Origin: Gemmatimonadota bacterium
GTDB taxonomy: Bacteria; Gemmatimonadota; Gemmatimonadetes; Gemmatimonadales; Gemmatimonadaceae
Assembly (NCBI GenBank): GCA_021298835.1
Contig: JAJTHG010000027.1
Span: forward strand, 1 to 64,000
Length of the DNA stretch: 64,000 nucleotides
Direction: 5' to 3'
The position numbers and the translations under genes are program-made. The notes below the pieces were generated by a model. It was given only the letters and a program-made list of their open reading frames with translations, did not search any database and was not told the origin of the DNA. Each line of letters opens with the position of its first letter. The stretch's first letter is position 1. Below are positions 44,932 to 56,784 of the stretch, piece by piece.

Positions 44932-46272
44932 TCAGAACACCTTCGAGCCGTTCGCGAGGATCTCGTTCAGCGCGTCCGTGAAGTGCGACGTGGACTCGGC
45001 GAACTCCTTGCCGAGCTGGTCCACGTACTCCTCGTAGCTCTTCCTGATCTCCTCGTCGAAGAGCTGCGGCAGCGTCCCGTTCCTGAGACCATCCTCGCGA
45101 CGCTGCGGATGGTACACGACGAGGTCGCTGATCAGCGCCCGGGCCAGCCGCTTTGCCTTGGCGTTCGGGTCGTTGGCGAGGAACGGATTGATCGGACGAC
45201 GGCCCTCCGGGGTCGCCCCGACCGTCTGCGACGGCCTCGCGGAGGCGGGGACCGGCGCGGCGGGCGCAGACGGCGGCGGCGTGGGCGCAGGGGCCGACAT
45301 GGCGGGCGCGGACGGCGGCGGCGTGGGCGCAGGGGCCGACATGGCGGGCGCGGACGGCCGAGGCGGCGTGGCGGGCATGGGCGGCCGAGGCGGTGCCGGC
45401 GCGGCAGCCGGACCAGCCGGACCAGCCGCGAACGGCCGCTGCGGAGGCGCCGGAGCCGCGGGTGGCGTCCTCGGGCCCGGGGTCGGGGCGCCGATCGCCG
45501 GTCGCGGCGGCGACGCGCCGGGGGCAACCGGCGGCATCGGCGGCATGGGCGGTCTGGGAGCCGCCCCCGGCGCGGACGGAGCCGCTCCGGCAGCCGTAGG
45601 TGCCCCCATCGGCGCCGGCGCAACCGGCGGGCGCGGGGGCATCGGGGGCATCGGGGGCATCGGCGACGGCGCGACGGACGCCGCAGGAGGCATGCGAGGG
45701 GGTGGAGCGGGCGGCATGACCGGGGCGGCCGTGGGACCAGGGGCGCGCGGCGCCATGGCCGGCACCGCCGCCGGTGTCGGGGCGCGCGGCGCCATGGCCG
45801 GCACCGCCGCCGGTGTCGGGGCGCGCGGCGCCATGGCCGGCACCGTCGCCGGTGTCGGGGCGCGCGGCGCCATGGCCGGCACCGCCGCCGGTGTCGGGGC
45901 GCGCATCGGTGTCCCACCGAAGCCGCCAGCCACGGCGGCCCCGCCGGCCGGAGCCGGGGGCTCGATACCCATGAATCCCTTGGAGACCCGCTGCGTCGGG
46001 GTCGGCCTCGCGACCGGGGCCTCCGCGGGAGGCATGGCCGGGCTCGAGGCCGGCCTCCCCACGCCCGAGGGCCCGGCAGCCGGAGTGGCGACCGGCGCGT
46101 TGCGGAACAGCGGCGACGCCGACCGTGCGAAGTCGGCATTCGCCGAGGCAGGGTCCCCCGCGATGCGGATCACCGCACCGCACACCTCGCACCGGGCGCG
46201 AATCCCGCCCGTCGGTACCTTCGCCGGATCGATCCGGTAGACCGACTGGCACTCCGAGCAACTGACGTTCAC
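44932..46272 (-). CDS. MJ0042-type zinc-ribbon protein with Pro/Ala-rich repeats
   Basis: Protein of 446 residues. A zinc-ribbon of the zinc-ribbon/MJ0042 type is at residues 1-36 (CSEC...CEVC, with YRIDPAKVP and GGIRARC). A Pro/Ala/Met-rich linker of about 300 residues follows, with a 13-residue repeat (APTPAAVPAMAPR) four times and a 14-residue repeat twice. The last 80 residues form a charged helical domain (DPNAKAKRLARALISDLV, later SYEEYVDQLGKEF). No membrane segment is seen. GTG 46272 overlaps the GGDEF stop and has GGAG ten bases before. Function is unknown; pairing with the GGDEF gene hints at signalling. Confidence 0.8.
   Translation of the reverse strand: MNVSCSECQSVYRIDPAKVPTGGIRARCEVCGAVIRIAGDPASANADFARSASPLFRNAPVATPAAGPSGVGRPASSPAMPPAEAPVARPTPTQRVSKGFMGIEPPAPAGGAAVAGGFGGTPMRAPTPAAVPAMAPRAPTPATVPAMAPRAPTPAAVPAMAPRAPTPAAVPAMAPRAPGPTAAPVMPPAPPPRMPPAASVAPSPMPPMPPMPPRPPVAPAPMGAPTAAGAAPSAPGAAPRPPMPPMPPVAPGASPPRPAIGAPTPGPRTPPAAPAPPQRPFAAGPAGPAAAPAPPRPPMPATPPRPSAPAMSAPAPTPPPSAPAMSAPAPTPPPSAPAAPVPASARPSQTVGATPEGRRPINPFLANDPNAKAKRLARALISDLVVYHPQRREDGLRNGTLPQLFDEEIRKSYEEYVDQLGKEFAESTSHFTDALNEILANGSKVF
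45260..45358. repeat. Tandem 42-bp coding repeat
   Basis: Two full copies (45260-45301 and 45302-45343) and a partial third. It is in frame and encodes the 14-residue APAMSAPAPTPPPS unit. Copies are nearly identical at the nucleotide level, suggesting recent slippage. Confidence 0.85.
45743..45904. repeat. Tandem 39-bp coding repeat
   Basis: Four full copies of a 39-base unit plus a partial fifth, starting GCGCGCGGCGCCATGGCC. It is in frame and encodes APTPAAVPAMAPR repeats. The third copy has one substitution (Ala to Thr). Copy number is likely to vary between strains. Confidence 0.9.
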
Positions 46273-47264
46273 TTGGCGTCTCCGTGCGGCTGGCCGCCTG
46301 CCGGTGTCGGGCGATGGCCGATGTCCGCCCCCAGGTCCTGGCGGCGGTCGAAGGTGTAGACCGAACCGGGCAGCGTCTTGGCGTAGCTCTTCATCTCGGT
46401 CGCGAGTTCGGAGACCTGCGCGGCGTGGGTGAAGTGCCGGCGCTCGTTGCTGACGACGCCGATCGAGACCGTCATGAGCGGCACCCGGTGCAGCTGGCCC
46501 CGCCGGTCCTTGCCGAAGAAGTAGCCGGCGCGCCGGTCCTGCTCGGAGTACTGGAAGGGCACGAGCGTGTCGAAGACGTCGACGACCTCGGCGCACACCT
46601 GCCGCACCGCATCGAGGGGGACGATGAAGATGAAGTCGTCCCCCCCGATGTGGCCGACGAAGCCGGCCTCGCCGCAGATCCCCTTGACGATGTCGTGCAG
46701 GATGCGCGCGAGGATGCGGATGACCCGGTCGCCGTCGTAGTAGCTGTAGCGATCGTTGAATTCCTTGAAGTGGTCGAGGTCGGCATAGCAGACCCCGAAG
46801 ATCTCGCCGGCCGCGAGGCGCTTGCCGATGTCCAGCTCGATCTCGTGCGAGCCCGGCAACCGCGTGGACGGATGCACGACCGTGTCCCGGTCGGACCGCC
46901 GCAGCAGCACGTCGAGCCGGAGTCCCGCCTCCCCCGGCGTGGTCGAGGCGCGCAGGACCTCATCGGCCCCGGCATCGAAGGCGGCCGCGAAGGCCGTGTC
47001 GTCGTCGCGCGTCACGACGACGCACGGCACGATGCCGGTGAAGGAATCGGCCTTGAGCCGACCGCACGCCTCGAGTGCCGCGACCTGGTGGGTGCGGGCG
47101 TCGATCATGACCACGCGCGGCCGGCCGCGGAGCGCTATCGCCATCAGGTCGTCAGCGGTGGCGATCGTCTGCGAGGGCCAGCCGCGCCGGATCACCCACG
47201 CCGACAGGATCTCGGGGGGTGCCTGGCTATCGGGGCTGAAGAAGATGGCGGACGAATTGGCCAC
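46269..47264 (-). CDS. Receiver-like/GGDEF domain protein
   Basis: Protein of 331 residues (335 from the TTG at 47276). The N-terminal 125 residues resemble a response-regulator receiver but lack the acidic pair and have only the central VVMIDART aspartate, so phosphorylation is doubtful. A GGDEF domain follows (about 140-310) with VCYADLDHFKEFND and GHIGGDDF; the active loop is GGDDF, a permitted variant, and no RxxD inhibitory site lies upstream. It may make cyclic di-GMP. GTG 47264 is chosen since similar proteins begin at ANSSAIFFSPDSQ. It precedes the zinc-ribbon gene with a GTGA overlap. Confidence 0.82.
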   Translation of the reverse strand: MANSSAIFFSPDSQAPPEILSAWVIRRGWPSQTIATADDLMAIALRGRPRVVMIDARTHQVAALEACGRLKADSFTGIVPCVVVTRDDDTAFAAAFDAGADEVLRASTTPGEAGLRLDVLLRRSDRDTVVHPSTRLPGSHEIELDIGKRLAAGEIFGVCYADLDHFKEFNDRYSYYDGDRVIRILARILHDIVKGICGEAGFVGHIGGDDFIFIVPLDAVRQVCAEVVDVFDTLVPFQYSEQDRRAGYFFGKDRRGQLHRVPLMTVSIGVVSNERRHFTHAAQVSELATEMKSYAKTLPGSVYTFDRRQDLGADIGHRPTPAGGQPHGDAK

Positions 47265-47401
47265 TCGCGGACGCAATCGGGGTGTCGGTCGAAGTTACCG
47301 GTTCGGACGACCGATGGTCAAACGGCGTGCCGACGCGGTGGCCTGCGGTGGGGCACTCCGGGAAATGACGCCCGGTCCTCCCCTGGGGTCACGCCCGGCG
47401 C

Positions 47402-47575
47402 CTAGCCGATCGGCAGGGCGTCATCCACGATAAGGATCGGGATGCCGTCGCGAACGGGATACGACAGGCGACAGGCGGCGCACTCGAGCGCCTCGGGGGC
47501 CGCCCCCCGGGGCAGGAGCGGCCCTCGGCACTTGGGGCACACGAGGATCTCGAGGAGTTCGAGGGGCAGCGTCAT
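47402..47575 (-). CDS. Trm112-like small zinc-binding protein
   Basis: Protein of 57 residues of the Trm112/YcaR family. Two CxxC pairs are seen: CPKC near the start (residues 13-16) and CAAC (34-37), with LLEILVCPKCRGPL and YPVRDGIPILIVDDA. In eukaryotes such proteins activate methyltransferases; in bacteria the role is poorly known. ATG 47575 overlaps the era stop (ATGA). Confidence 0.85.
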   Translation of the reverse strand: MTLPLELLEILVCPKCRGPLLPRGAAPEALECAACRLSYPVRDGIPILIVDDALPIG

Positions 47576-48447
47576 GCGTCGGATTCCGGGGCGCGATAGC
47601 CGAAGCGCGCCATGGCGTCCGGCGAGCGTCGCCAGTTGGGGGTGACCTTGACCCAGATGTCGAGGAACACGGGGCCTCCGGTCAGGCGCTCGAGCTTCAG
47701 CCGGGCGGCCGTGCTCAGCGCCTTGATGCGTTGTCCCCCTGCCCCGAGCAGGATGCCCTTCTGGCTGTCGCGCTCGACATGGAGGGTCACGCGAATGTAG
47801 GTCGGGGACCGGTCCTCGCGGAACTCCTCGACGACGCAGGCCACCGAGTAGGGGACTTCCTCGTCGAGCTGCTCGAGCGCCGTCTCGCGGATGAGTTCGG
47901 CCGCGAAGAACCGCAGGGACTGGGTGGAGAGCTCGTCGGGCGGGTAGAGGAACGGATGGTCCGGGAGCCGGTCGGCGATGCCTCGGAGCAATCCCTCGAT
48001 CCCGGCGCCGCTCTTGGCGGAGACGACGTGGTCGACCGAGGGGGCGAGCGCCTCCCGCTGCTGTCGGGTCAGGGTGTCGCCCTTGTTGAGGACCCGGAGG
48101 ACCGGGGCACGGAGGGGGTGTCCGACCTCCGGGACGAGGGTCGCCAGGGGCGGAGGGGGCCCGTCGGCGACGTCGGCGAGGTGGACGACCACATCGGCCT
48201 CCCGCAGGGCGGCGATGGCGACGCCCCGCATGACCGCGTGCAGGGCGTACTCGGGATCGAGCAGTCCCGGGGTGTCGAGAAAGACGAACTGGCGGTCGTC
48301 GTCGGTGCGGATGCCGACGACGCGGTCGCGCGTGGATTGGGGCTTGGGACTCGTGATCGCGAGAGTCTCGCCCACGAGGCGATTGAGCAGCGTGGACTTG
48401 CCGGCGTTTGGCTTTCCGACGAGGGCGACGAATCCGGCCTTGGGCAT
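47572..48447 (-). CDS. era: GTPase Era
   Basis: Ribosome-assembly GTPase of 291 residues that binds the 3' end of 16S rRNA. P-loop GKPNAGKS is at 11-18, with DTPGLL and NKGD, and a C-terminal KH domain holds GILLGAGGQRIKALS and VFLDIWVKV. It lies only 33 bases beyond the rRNA terminator, on the same strand. I see no promoter in that short gap, so it may be read through from the ribosomal operon. Confidence 0.96.
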   Translation of the reverse strand: MPKAGFVALVGKPNAGKSTLLNRLVGETLAITSPKPQSTRDRVVGIRTDDDRQFVFLDTPGLLDPEYALHAVMRGVAIAALREADVVVHLADVADGPPPPLATLVPEVGHPLRAPVLRVLNKGDTLTRQQREALAPSVDHVVSAKSGAGIEGLLRGIADRLPDHPFLYPPDELSTQSLRFFAAELIRETALEQLDEEVPYSVACVVEEFREDRSPTYIRVTLHVERDSQKGILLGAGGQRIKALSTAARLKLERLTGGPVFLDIWVKVTPNWRRSPDAMARFGYRAPESDA

Positions 48448-48477
48448 GGCGGCGGTTCGGGGGCGACGGGGAACGCG

Positions 48478-48510
48478 AAACCCCCGCCAATCACGGGGAT
48501 TGACGGGGGT
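48478..48510 (-). terminator. Terminator after the rRNA operon
   Basis: A 12-base arm (48481-48492) pairs with 48498-48509 with one mismatch, and the minus strand then reads TTT. Loop of five bases. It lies about 11 bases past the 5S 3' end, so it is the intrinsic terminator of the operon. Confidence 0.75.
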
Positions 48511-48520
48511 CTCACAGGGG

Positions 48521-48637
48521 TGCCGGCGACGGCCTACTCTCCCGCGCTCTCTCGAGCGGAGTACCATCGGCGCTGCAAGGCTTAACGACCGTGTTCGGAA
48601 TGGGAACGGGTGTGGCCCTTGCGCTCTAGTCGCCAGC
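48521..48637 (-). rRNA. rrf: 5S ribosomal RNA
   Basis: About 117 bases with the 5S consensus on the minus strand: the start CTGGCGACTAGAGC, the central CACACCCGTTCCCATTCCG, GAACACGG and the 3' region GGAGAGTAGG. The ends pair. It follows 23S by about 97 bases. End coordinates are approximate. Confidence 0.93.
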
Positions 48638-48678
48638 GAACATGGCAACGAAGGGTGACAGTGATCTGGAATCAACGC

Positions 48679-48697
48679 GATCGCGATAAGCGTCGCG
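48679..48697 (-). other. 3' arm of the 23S rRNA processing stem
   Basis: 19 bases between 23S and 5S that are complementary to 51681-51700 in the spacer before 23S: CGCGACGCTTA pairs exactly, then CGCGATC after a small bulge. Such a stem is the usual RNase III substrate that frees pre-23S RNA. Confidence 0.7.
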
Positions 48698-48735
48698 GTA
48701 AGGGGACACACGGTTTGCATGTCCGTGGTCCATAA

Positions 48736-51668
<2,933 letters not shown>

Positions 51669-51680
51669 GCATAACAGTCT

Positions 51681-51700
51681 CGCGACGCTTACGCGCGATC
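51681..51700 (-). other. 5' arm of the 23S rRNA processing stem
   Basis: Complementary to 48679-48697 past the 3' end of 23S, as described there. It lies 13 bases before mature 23S. Confidence 0.7.
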
Positions 51701-51838
51701 TACAGTGAATTGCAATCGAAATTGCTTTCACGGTGTTGATTCCACGACACGGACTCGGGGGAGTCCATGCCGCATGATCACTGCCACCTTCCGTTGTCAA
51801 ACAGCGCGAACGCGCCACGGCGCCTTCGCAAAAAAGAC

Positions 51839-51867
51839 ATCGAGAGAGACGAGTAATGTGCGGGCGG
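51839..51867 (-). other. 3' arm of the 16S rRNA processing stem
   Basis: 29 bases in the spacer. In RNA it is complementary to the leader arm at 53565-53593 at 27 of 29 positions, bracketing mature 16S. Confidence 0.82.
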
Positions 51868-51922
51868 GCGACTTCCGAGGACTTTCCGCCAACCCCGAAG
51901 GGTGGCTTACTCGTCGCTCCGA

Positions 51923-53443
<1,521 letters not shown>

Positions 53444-53564
53444 AGAGTTCTACATATGGCTCTGATCGTGGCCGTCCGAAGACGGTTCCACGTCCGAATC
53501 AACTGTCTATTTGGTCAGGTCAGACTCTCCACGGAACCCCTGCCAGGATTCCGCTTCATCGAGT

Positions 53565-53593
53565 CCGCCCGCACATCACGCGTCTCTCTCGAT
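53565..53593 (-). other. 5' arm of the 16S rRNA processing stem
   Basis: 29 bases in the leader, about 120 bases ahead of mature 16S. Identical at 27 of 29 positions to the opposite-strand copy at 51839-51867, so the two arms pair in the precursor. Confidence 0.82.
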
Positions 53594-53777
53594 TGTCAAT
53601 CAGCTTTGGTCCTGCAAGCAACCCGCATTTCAGCGGGAGCCCATATACTTACTCAACTCGAACGCCTTCCGCAAGGGGCACGCGACTCTTTTTTCAACTT
53701 CGCCGCAGTACCGCCCCGCAACGACCCTCGAGCCGATCCGCCCCTCGACCATTCCCCCGGTCAACAAGCGGGTCGCA

Positions 53778-53806
53778 AGTGTACCACCATCCCTTCAGGT
53801 ACACAA
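53778..53806 (-). promoter_or_regulatory. Candidate rRNA operon promoter
   Basis: On the minus strand TTGTGT (53806-53801) and TACACT (53783-53778) are separated by 17 bases, about 330 bases before mature 16S. The two boxes also form an inverted repeat GTGTACC/GGTACAC. Both are 4 of 6 from consensus. Rest of the 53444-53962 leader shows no gene. Confidence 0.4.
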
Positions 53807-53933
53807 GCCCCACCCGTTCGGGCGGCGCTCAACCTCGAAATCACCGAAGCGAGACCGTCGAATCAACAGAAACGCGTCCCCGCCGATGACGAAGGCGACC
53901 CCGTTGCCGGAGCCGCCTCCGATCTAACGCCGT

Positions 53934-53958
53934 CCCGACGCAACCGCTGTCGGGTTTT
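53934..53958 (+). terminator. Hairpin with T-run between tRNA-Lys and the rRNA leader
   Basis: CCCGAC (53934-53939) pairs with GTCGGG (53949-53954), followed on the plus strand by TTTT. On the rRNA strand the hairpin is present but lacks a T-tract, so it may only slow or attenuate transcription between tRNA-Lys and rRNA. Confidence 0.35.
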
Positions 53959-53962
53959 CCCA

Positions 53963-54035
53963 TGCACCCTGAAGGACTCGAACCTTCAACCTACTGATTA
54001 AGAGTCAGCTGCTCTACCAGTTGAGCTAAGGGTGC
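53963..54035 (-). tRNA. tRNA-Lys(CTT)
   Basis: 73 bases that fold as a cloverleaf: acceptor GCACCCT/AGGGTGC, D-arm GCTC...GAGC, anticodon loop CTCTTAA giving anticodon CTT, T-arm with GGTTCGAGTCC. CCA is not encoded. Last of three tRNAs ahead of the rRNA genes. Confidence 0.95.
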
Positions 54036-54060
54036 TTCGGTTGTCGTGCACTTCGCCTCT

Positions 54061-54138
54061 TGGCGCGCCAGGAGGGATTCGAACCCCCGACCAGCAGCTT
54101 AGAAGGCTGCCGCTCTATCCAGGCTGAGCTACTGGCGC
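54061..54138 (-). tRNA. tRNA-Arg(TCT)
   Basis: Acceptor GCGCCAG/CTGGCGC, anticodon loop CTTCTAA giving TCT, T-loop GGTTCGAATCC. The 3' CCA is encoded (TGG at 54061-54063), unlike its two neighbours. Confidence 0.94.
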
Positions 54139-54199
54139 ATCGTGCGGTGCGGAGCCGCCCCGCGCGTCGGCTCCTTCACGCGGGGCGACCCTGCAGAGG

Positions 54200-54273
54200 T
54201 CGGGGCGGCCGGATTCGAACCGGCGACCTCCTGCTCCCAAAGCAGGCGCGATACCGGGCTACGCTACGCCCCG
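54200..54273 (-). tRNA. tRNA-Pro(TGG)
   Basis: 74 bases: acceptor CGGGGCG/CGCCCCG, anticodon loop TTTGGGA giving TGG, T-loop GGTTCGAATCC. CCA is not encoded. First gene of the tRNA-rRNA group, with a strong promoter just ahead. Confidence 0.94.
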
Positions 54274-54283
54274 CGAGCCACGA

Positions 54284-54311
54284 AGGATAACCGAACAGGG
54301 ACCGTTGTCAA
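54284..54311 (-). promoter_or_regulatory. Promoter of the tRNA cluster
   Basis: On the minus strand a perfect TTGACA (54311-54306) and TATCCT (54289-54284) are 16 bases apart. The predicted start is about 4 bases before tRNA-Pro. Strongest sigma-70-like promoter in the window. Confidence 0.8.
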
Positions 54312-54330
54312 CCGGACATCGATCACACGG

Positions 54331-54420
54331 TCCCACGAGGCGCGCACTACCGCGACCCCACGAGGCGCGCGCTACCGCGACCCCACGAGGCGCGCGCTAC
54401 CGCGACCCAGCGAGCCGCGA
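54331..54420. repeat. 25-bp tandem repeat at the 3' end of rdgB
   Basis: Three copies of a 25-base unit (54331-54355, 54356-54380, 54381-54405) and a partial fourth. One copy contains the rdgB stop codon (54397-54399). The period is not a multiple of three. The unit seems to derive from the gene's last codons. Confidence 0.8.
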
Positions 54421-55023
54421 CAACAGCGCCCGCACGGCCCGGCCGCGATGACTCACCCCCGCCTTCGCCTCGCGCGTCGCTTCCGCGAACGTCACGCCGA
54501 GCTCGTCGCTCAGGAAGTACGGATCATACCCGAAGCCCCCGCTGCCCCGCGGCGCCGACAGCAGCACGCCGCGCGTCTCGCCGCGCGCCGTCCGCACGCC
54601 GTCCGCACCCACCCACGCCACGACGCACACGTACTGCGCGCGCCGATCCGTCGCCCCGGCGAGCGCCCCCTGCAGGAACACGTTGTTCGCGTCGTCCAGC
54701 GCCGGTCCCGACAGGTCGTGGCGTCCCGACCAGCGCTTCGAGTGCACCCCGGGCCGCCCGCCCAGCGCGTCCACGCACAGCCCCGAGTCGTCCGCCAGCA
54801 CCGGCCGCCCGCCGCACCGCGCGAAGAACCACTGCGCCTTGGCCACCGCGTTCGCCTCGAACGTGTCGTGGCACTCGAGCGACTCCTCGTCGGCCGTCTC
54901 CGGCACGCCGAGGGCCTGCAGGGTCGTCGCCGACCAGCCCGCCGACGCCAGCATCGGCCCGAGTTCGCGCAGCTTCCCCGCGCTGCGGGTCGCGAGCACC
55001 ACGCAACGGCTGTCCTCCGCCAC
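54397..55023 (-). CDS. rdgB: Non-canonical purine NTP pyrophosphatase (RdgB/HAM1)
   Basis: House-cleaning enzyme of 208 residues that hydrolyses dITP and XTP so they are not built into DNA. Seen are VLATRSAGKLREL near the start, the catalytic ADDSGLCVDALGG and GFGYDPYFL. GTG 55023 lies 7 bases after rph; the frame extends further upstream but homology begins at AEDSRCVVLATRS. rph-rdgB is a common pair. Confidence 0.93.
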   Translation of the reverse strand: MAEDSRCVVLATRSAGKLRELGPMLASAGWSATTLQALGVPETADEESLECHDTFEANAVAKAQWFFARCGGRPVLADDSGLCVDALGGRPGVHSKRWSGRHDLSGPALDDANNVFLQGALAGATDRRAQYVCVVAWVGADGVRTARGETRGVLLSAPRGSGGFGYDPYFLSDELGVTFAEATREAKAGVSHRGRAVRALLSRLAGSR

Positions 55024-55030
55024 CGCCGCC

Positions 55031-55759
55031 TCAGCCGATCCCGAGCGCCGCCACTTGGGCCGCGTCCAGCGCATCGAGCCCGCGCTCGGCGACCGTCAGC
55101 AGCCGGTCGAGCTGCCCGCGATCGAAGAGCCCGTGCTCCCCGGTCCCCTGCACCTCCACGAACGCGCCCGTCGAGGCGCGCACGACGTTCATGTCCACCT
55201 CCGCACGCACATCCTCGACGTACTCGAGGTCGAGTCGCACGTCGCCCTCGACCACCCCGACCGAGACGGCCGAGACGCGGCGGCGGACCGGCGACGCCGG
55301 CAGGTGCCCCTGCCCCACCATCCACGCGAAGGCATCGCACACCGCGACGCTCGCCCCGGTGATCGCTGCCGTCCGCGTACCGCCGTCCGCCTGCAGCACG
55401 TCGCAGTCCACCTTGAGCGTCCACTCGCCGAACGCGAAGTCGTCGAGCATCGCCCGCACACTGCGGCCGATGAGCCGCTGGATCTCCTGGGTCCGCCCGC
55501 CGATCTCCCGGCGTTCGCGCGCCGTGCGGGTGTGCGTCGCGCGCGGCAGCATCGCGTACTCGGCGGTCAGCCATCCCTGTCCGCTCCCCTTGCGCCAGCC
55601 GGGCACGCCGGCCTCGACGCTCACGGTGCACAGCACCCGCGTCTCGCCGAACGCGACGAGGCACGAGCCCTCCGCGTACGGCGCCGCTCCGCGCGTGAGG
55701 GAGACGGGACGCAGCGCGTCGAGGGGACGCGCGCGCGGCGGCAGCGGATCACGGGGCAT
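55031..55759 (-). CDS. rph: Ribonuclease PH
   Basis: Phosphorolytic 3'-5' exoribonuclease of 242 residues that trims tRNA 3' ends. Family signatures are [43 protein letters not shown] and [10 protein letters not shown], with a full PH core and a C-terminal half of [12 protein letters not shown]. It overlaps the hldE-like gene by 11 bases. Confidence 0.96.
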   Translation of the reverse strand: MPRDPLPPRARPLDALRPVSLTRGAAPYAEGSCLVAFGETRVLCTVSVEAGVPGWRKGSGQGWLTAEYAMLPRATHTRTARERREIGGRTQEIQRLIGRSVRAMLDDFAFGEWTLKVDCDVLQADGGTRTAAITGASVAVCDAFAWMVGQGHLPASPVRRRVSAVSVGVVEGDVRLDLEYVEDVRAEVDMNVVRASTGAFVEVQGTGEHGLFDRGQLDRLLTVAERGLDALDAAQVAALGIG

Positions 55760-56246
55760 CGGGGGAGGCCGAAAGTTGGCGGACGATCCGCGTCGTCGAT
55801 TGGCCGGGCACCAGCGGCACGATCACCACGCGGCCGCCGGCGGCGCGCACCACATCCGCACCGACGACGGTATCGGGGCGGTAGTCGCCCCCCTTCACGA
55901 TCACGTCGGGCACGAGCGCCGTGACGAGCGCGAGCGGCGTGTCTTCGTCGAACACGCACACGGCGTCCACGCTCTCGAGGCCGGCGAGCACGTACGCCCG
56001 GTCGACCTCGGGCCGGATGGGCCGTTCGGGCCCCTTGCCCAGGCGTCGGACCGACGCGTCGCTGTTCACGCCGACGACGAGGGCATCCCCCTCGGCCCGC
56101 GCGAGACGCAGGACGTCCACGTGCCCGGGATGCAGCAAGTCGAAGACGCCGTTCGTGAACACGACGCGCCCCGCCTGCGCCCGTCGCCACGCGACGAGCG
56201 CGGCGCGATCCATGACCTTGTCGGCCGGCGCGCGGACGCCGCTCAA
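55749..56246 (-). CDS. rfaE2: D-glycero-beta-D-manno-heptose 1-phosphate adenylyltransferase
   Basis: Cytosolic nucleotidyltransferase of 165 residues, the stand-alone equivalent of the HldE C-terminal domain, that makes ADP-heptose for the LPS core. Nucleotidyltransferase HIGH-type motif HPGH (39-42) within [18 protein letters not shown], then VKGGDY and STTRIVRQL. Starts at TTG 56246; ATG 56213 is an alternative that would drop part of the conserved KVMDRAAL. The kinase half is absent here. Confidence 0.93.
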   Translation of the reverse strand: MSGVRAPADKVMDRAALVAWRRAQAGRVVFTNGVFDLLHPGHVDVLRLARAEGDALVVGVNSDASVRRLGKGPERPIRPEVDRAYVLAGLESVDAVCVFDEDTPLALVTALVPDVIVKGGDYRPDTVVGADVVRAAGGRVVIVPLVPGQSTTRIVRQLSASPDAP

Positions 56247-56250
56247 CGGC

Positions 56251-56784
56251 TCACCACTGCGACTGCGCCCCTTCGATCACGTCCGCGACGATACGATCGA
56301 TTGCCTGACGCCGCCCCGCGACCTCCTGCCGCTCGGCGTACTCGCCCTCGGCCGTCACCCCCTTCTTCTCCCACAGGACACGGCCGGTGACCTGATCGAA
56401 GATCTCGATGTCCACGACGATCTGCATCCGCCGGCGAATCGAGGTCGAACGCGACGCGTCCGCCGAGAACGCCACCGGTGCGTCCGGCTCGAACCGGACG
56501 ATCGTCCCGCGCACGATGGCGTCGGCCCGGTCCTCGGCGGCATCGCGTAGCCCCAGCCGCTGTTCGAAGGCGACCCGCAGCGCCTCGTTGATCTCGCGCT
56601 GCAGCTCGGGGAGCGGCGTCTGGTTCTCGAAGGGAATCACCGCCACGGTGCGGACGTGGCGCGGCAGGCCGCCCCCCGCGAACCCGTACACGCAGCCCCC
56701 GAGGAGGGGCAGCAGCGGCAGGAGGCGCCACACCGACGTCCGTCGCGGATGCGGCACGGGGTCAGCGGGGCCAGATCGCGGCAT
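56251..56784 (-). CDS. LptE-like LPS assembly lipoprotein
   Basis: Protein of 177 residues with a lipobox ending at Cys31 (LLPLLGGC). After it come [36 protein letters not shown] and a [16 protein letters not shown] strand set, the pattern of the LptE/DUF4136-like group that plugs LptD in the outer membrane. ATG 56784 is chosen; GTG 56805 is also possible. It overlaps the next gene by 23 bases. LptD is not in the window. Confidence 0.75.
   Translation of the reverse strand: MPRSGPADPVPHPRRTSVWRLLPLLPLLGGCVYGFAGGGLPRHVRTVAVIPFENQTPLPELQREINEALRVAFEQRLGLRDAAEDRADAIVRGTIVRFEPDAPVAFSADASRSTSIRRRMQIVVDIEIFDQVTGRVLWEKKGVTAEGEYAERQEVAGRRQAIDRIVADVIEGAQSQW

Larger units (their letters stand above)
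51669..51922 (-). other. 16S-23S internal spacer without tRNA
   Basis: About 254 bases. No tRNA-Ile or tRNA-Ala can be folded here, in contrast to many bacteria. It holds the 3' arm of the 16S stem (51839-51867) and the 5' arm of the 23S stem (51681-51700). Confidence 0.8.

Noticed and set aside
45743-45904. CRISPR-like repeat
   Set aside because: Units abut without unique spacers and are in frame in a coding region.
51669-51922. tRNA-Ile or tRNA-Ala in the 16S-23S spacer
   Set aside because: No cloverleaf or T-loop GGTTCRA can be found in the 254 bases.
54331-54420. Integration (att) site at the tRNA genes
   Set aside because: The repeat does not match a tRNA 3' end and there is no integrase.
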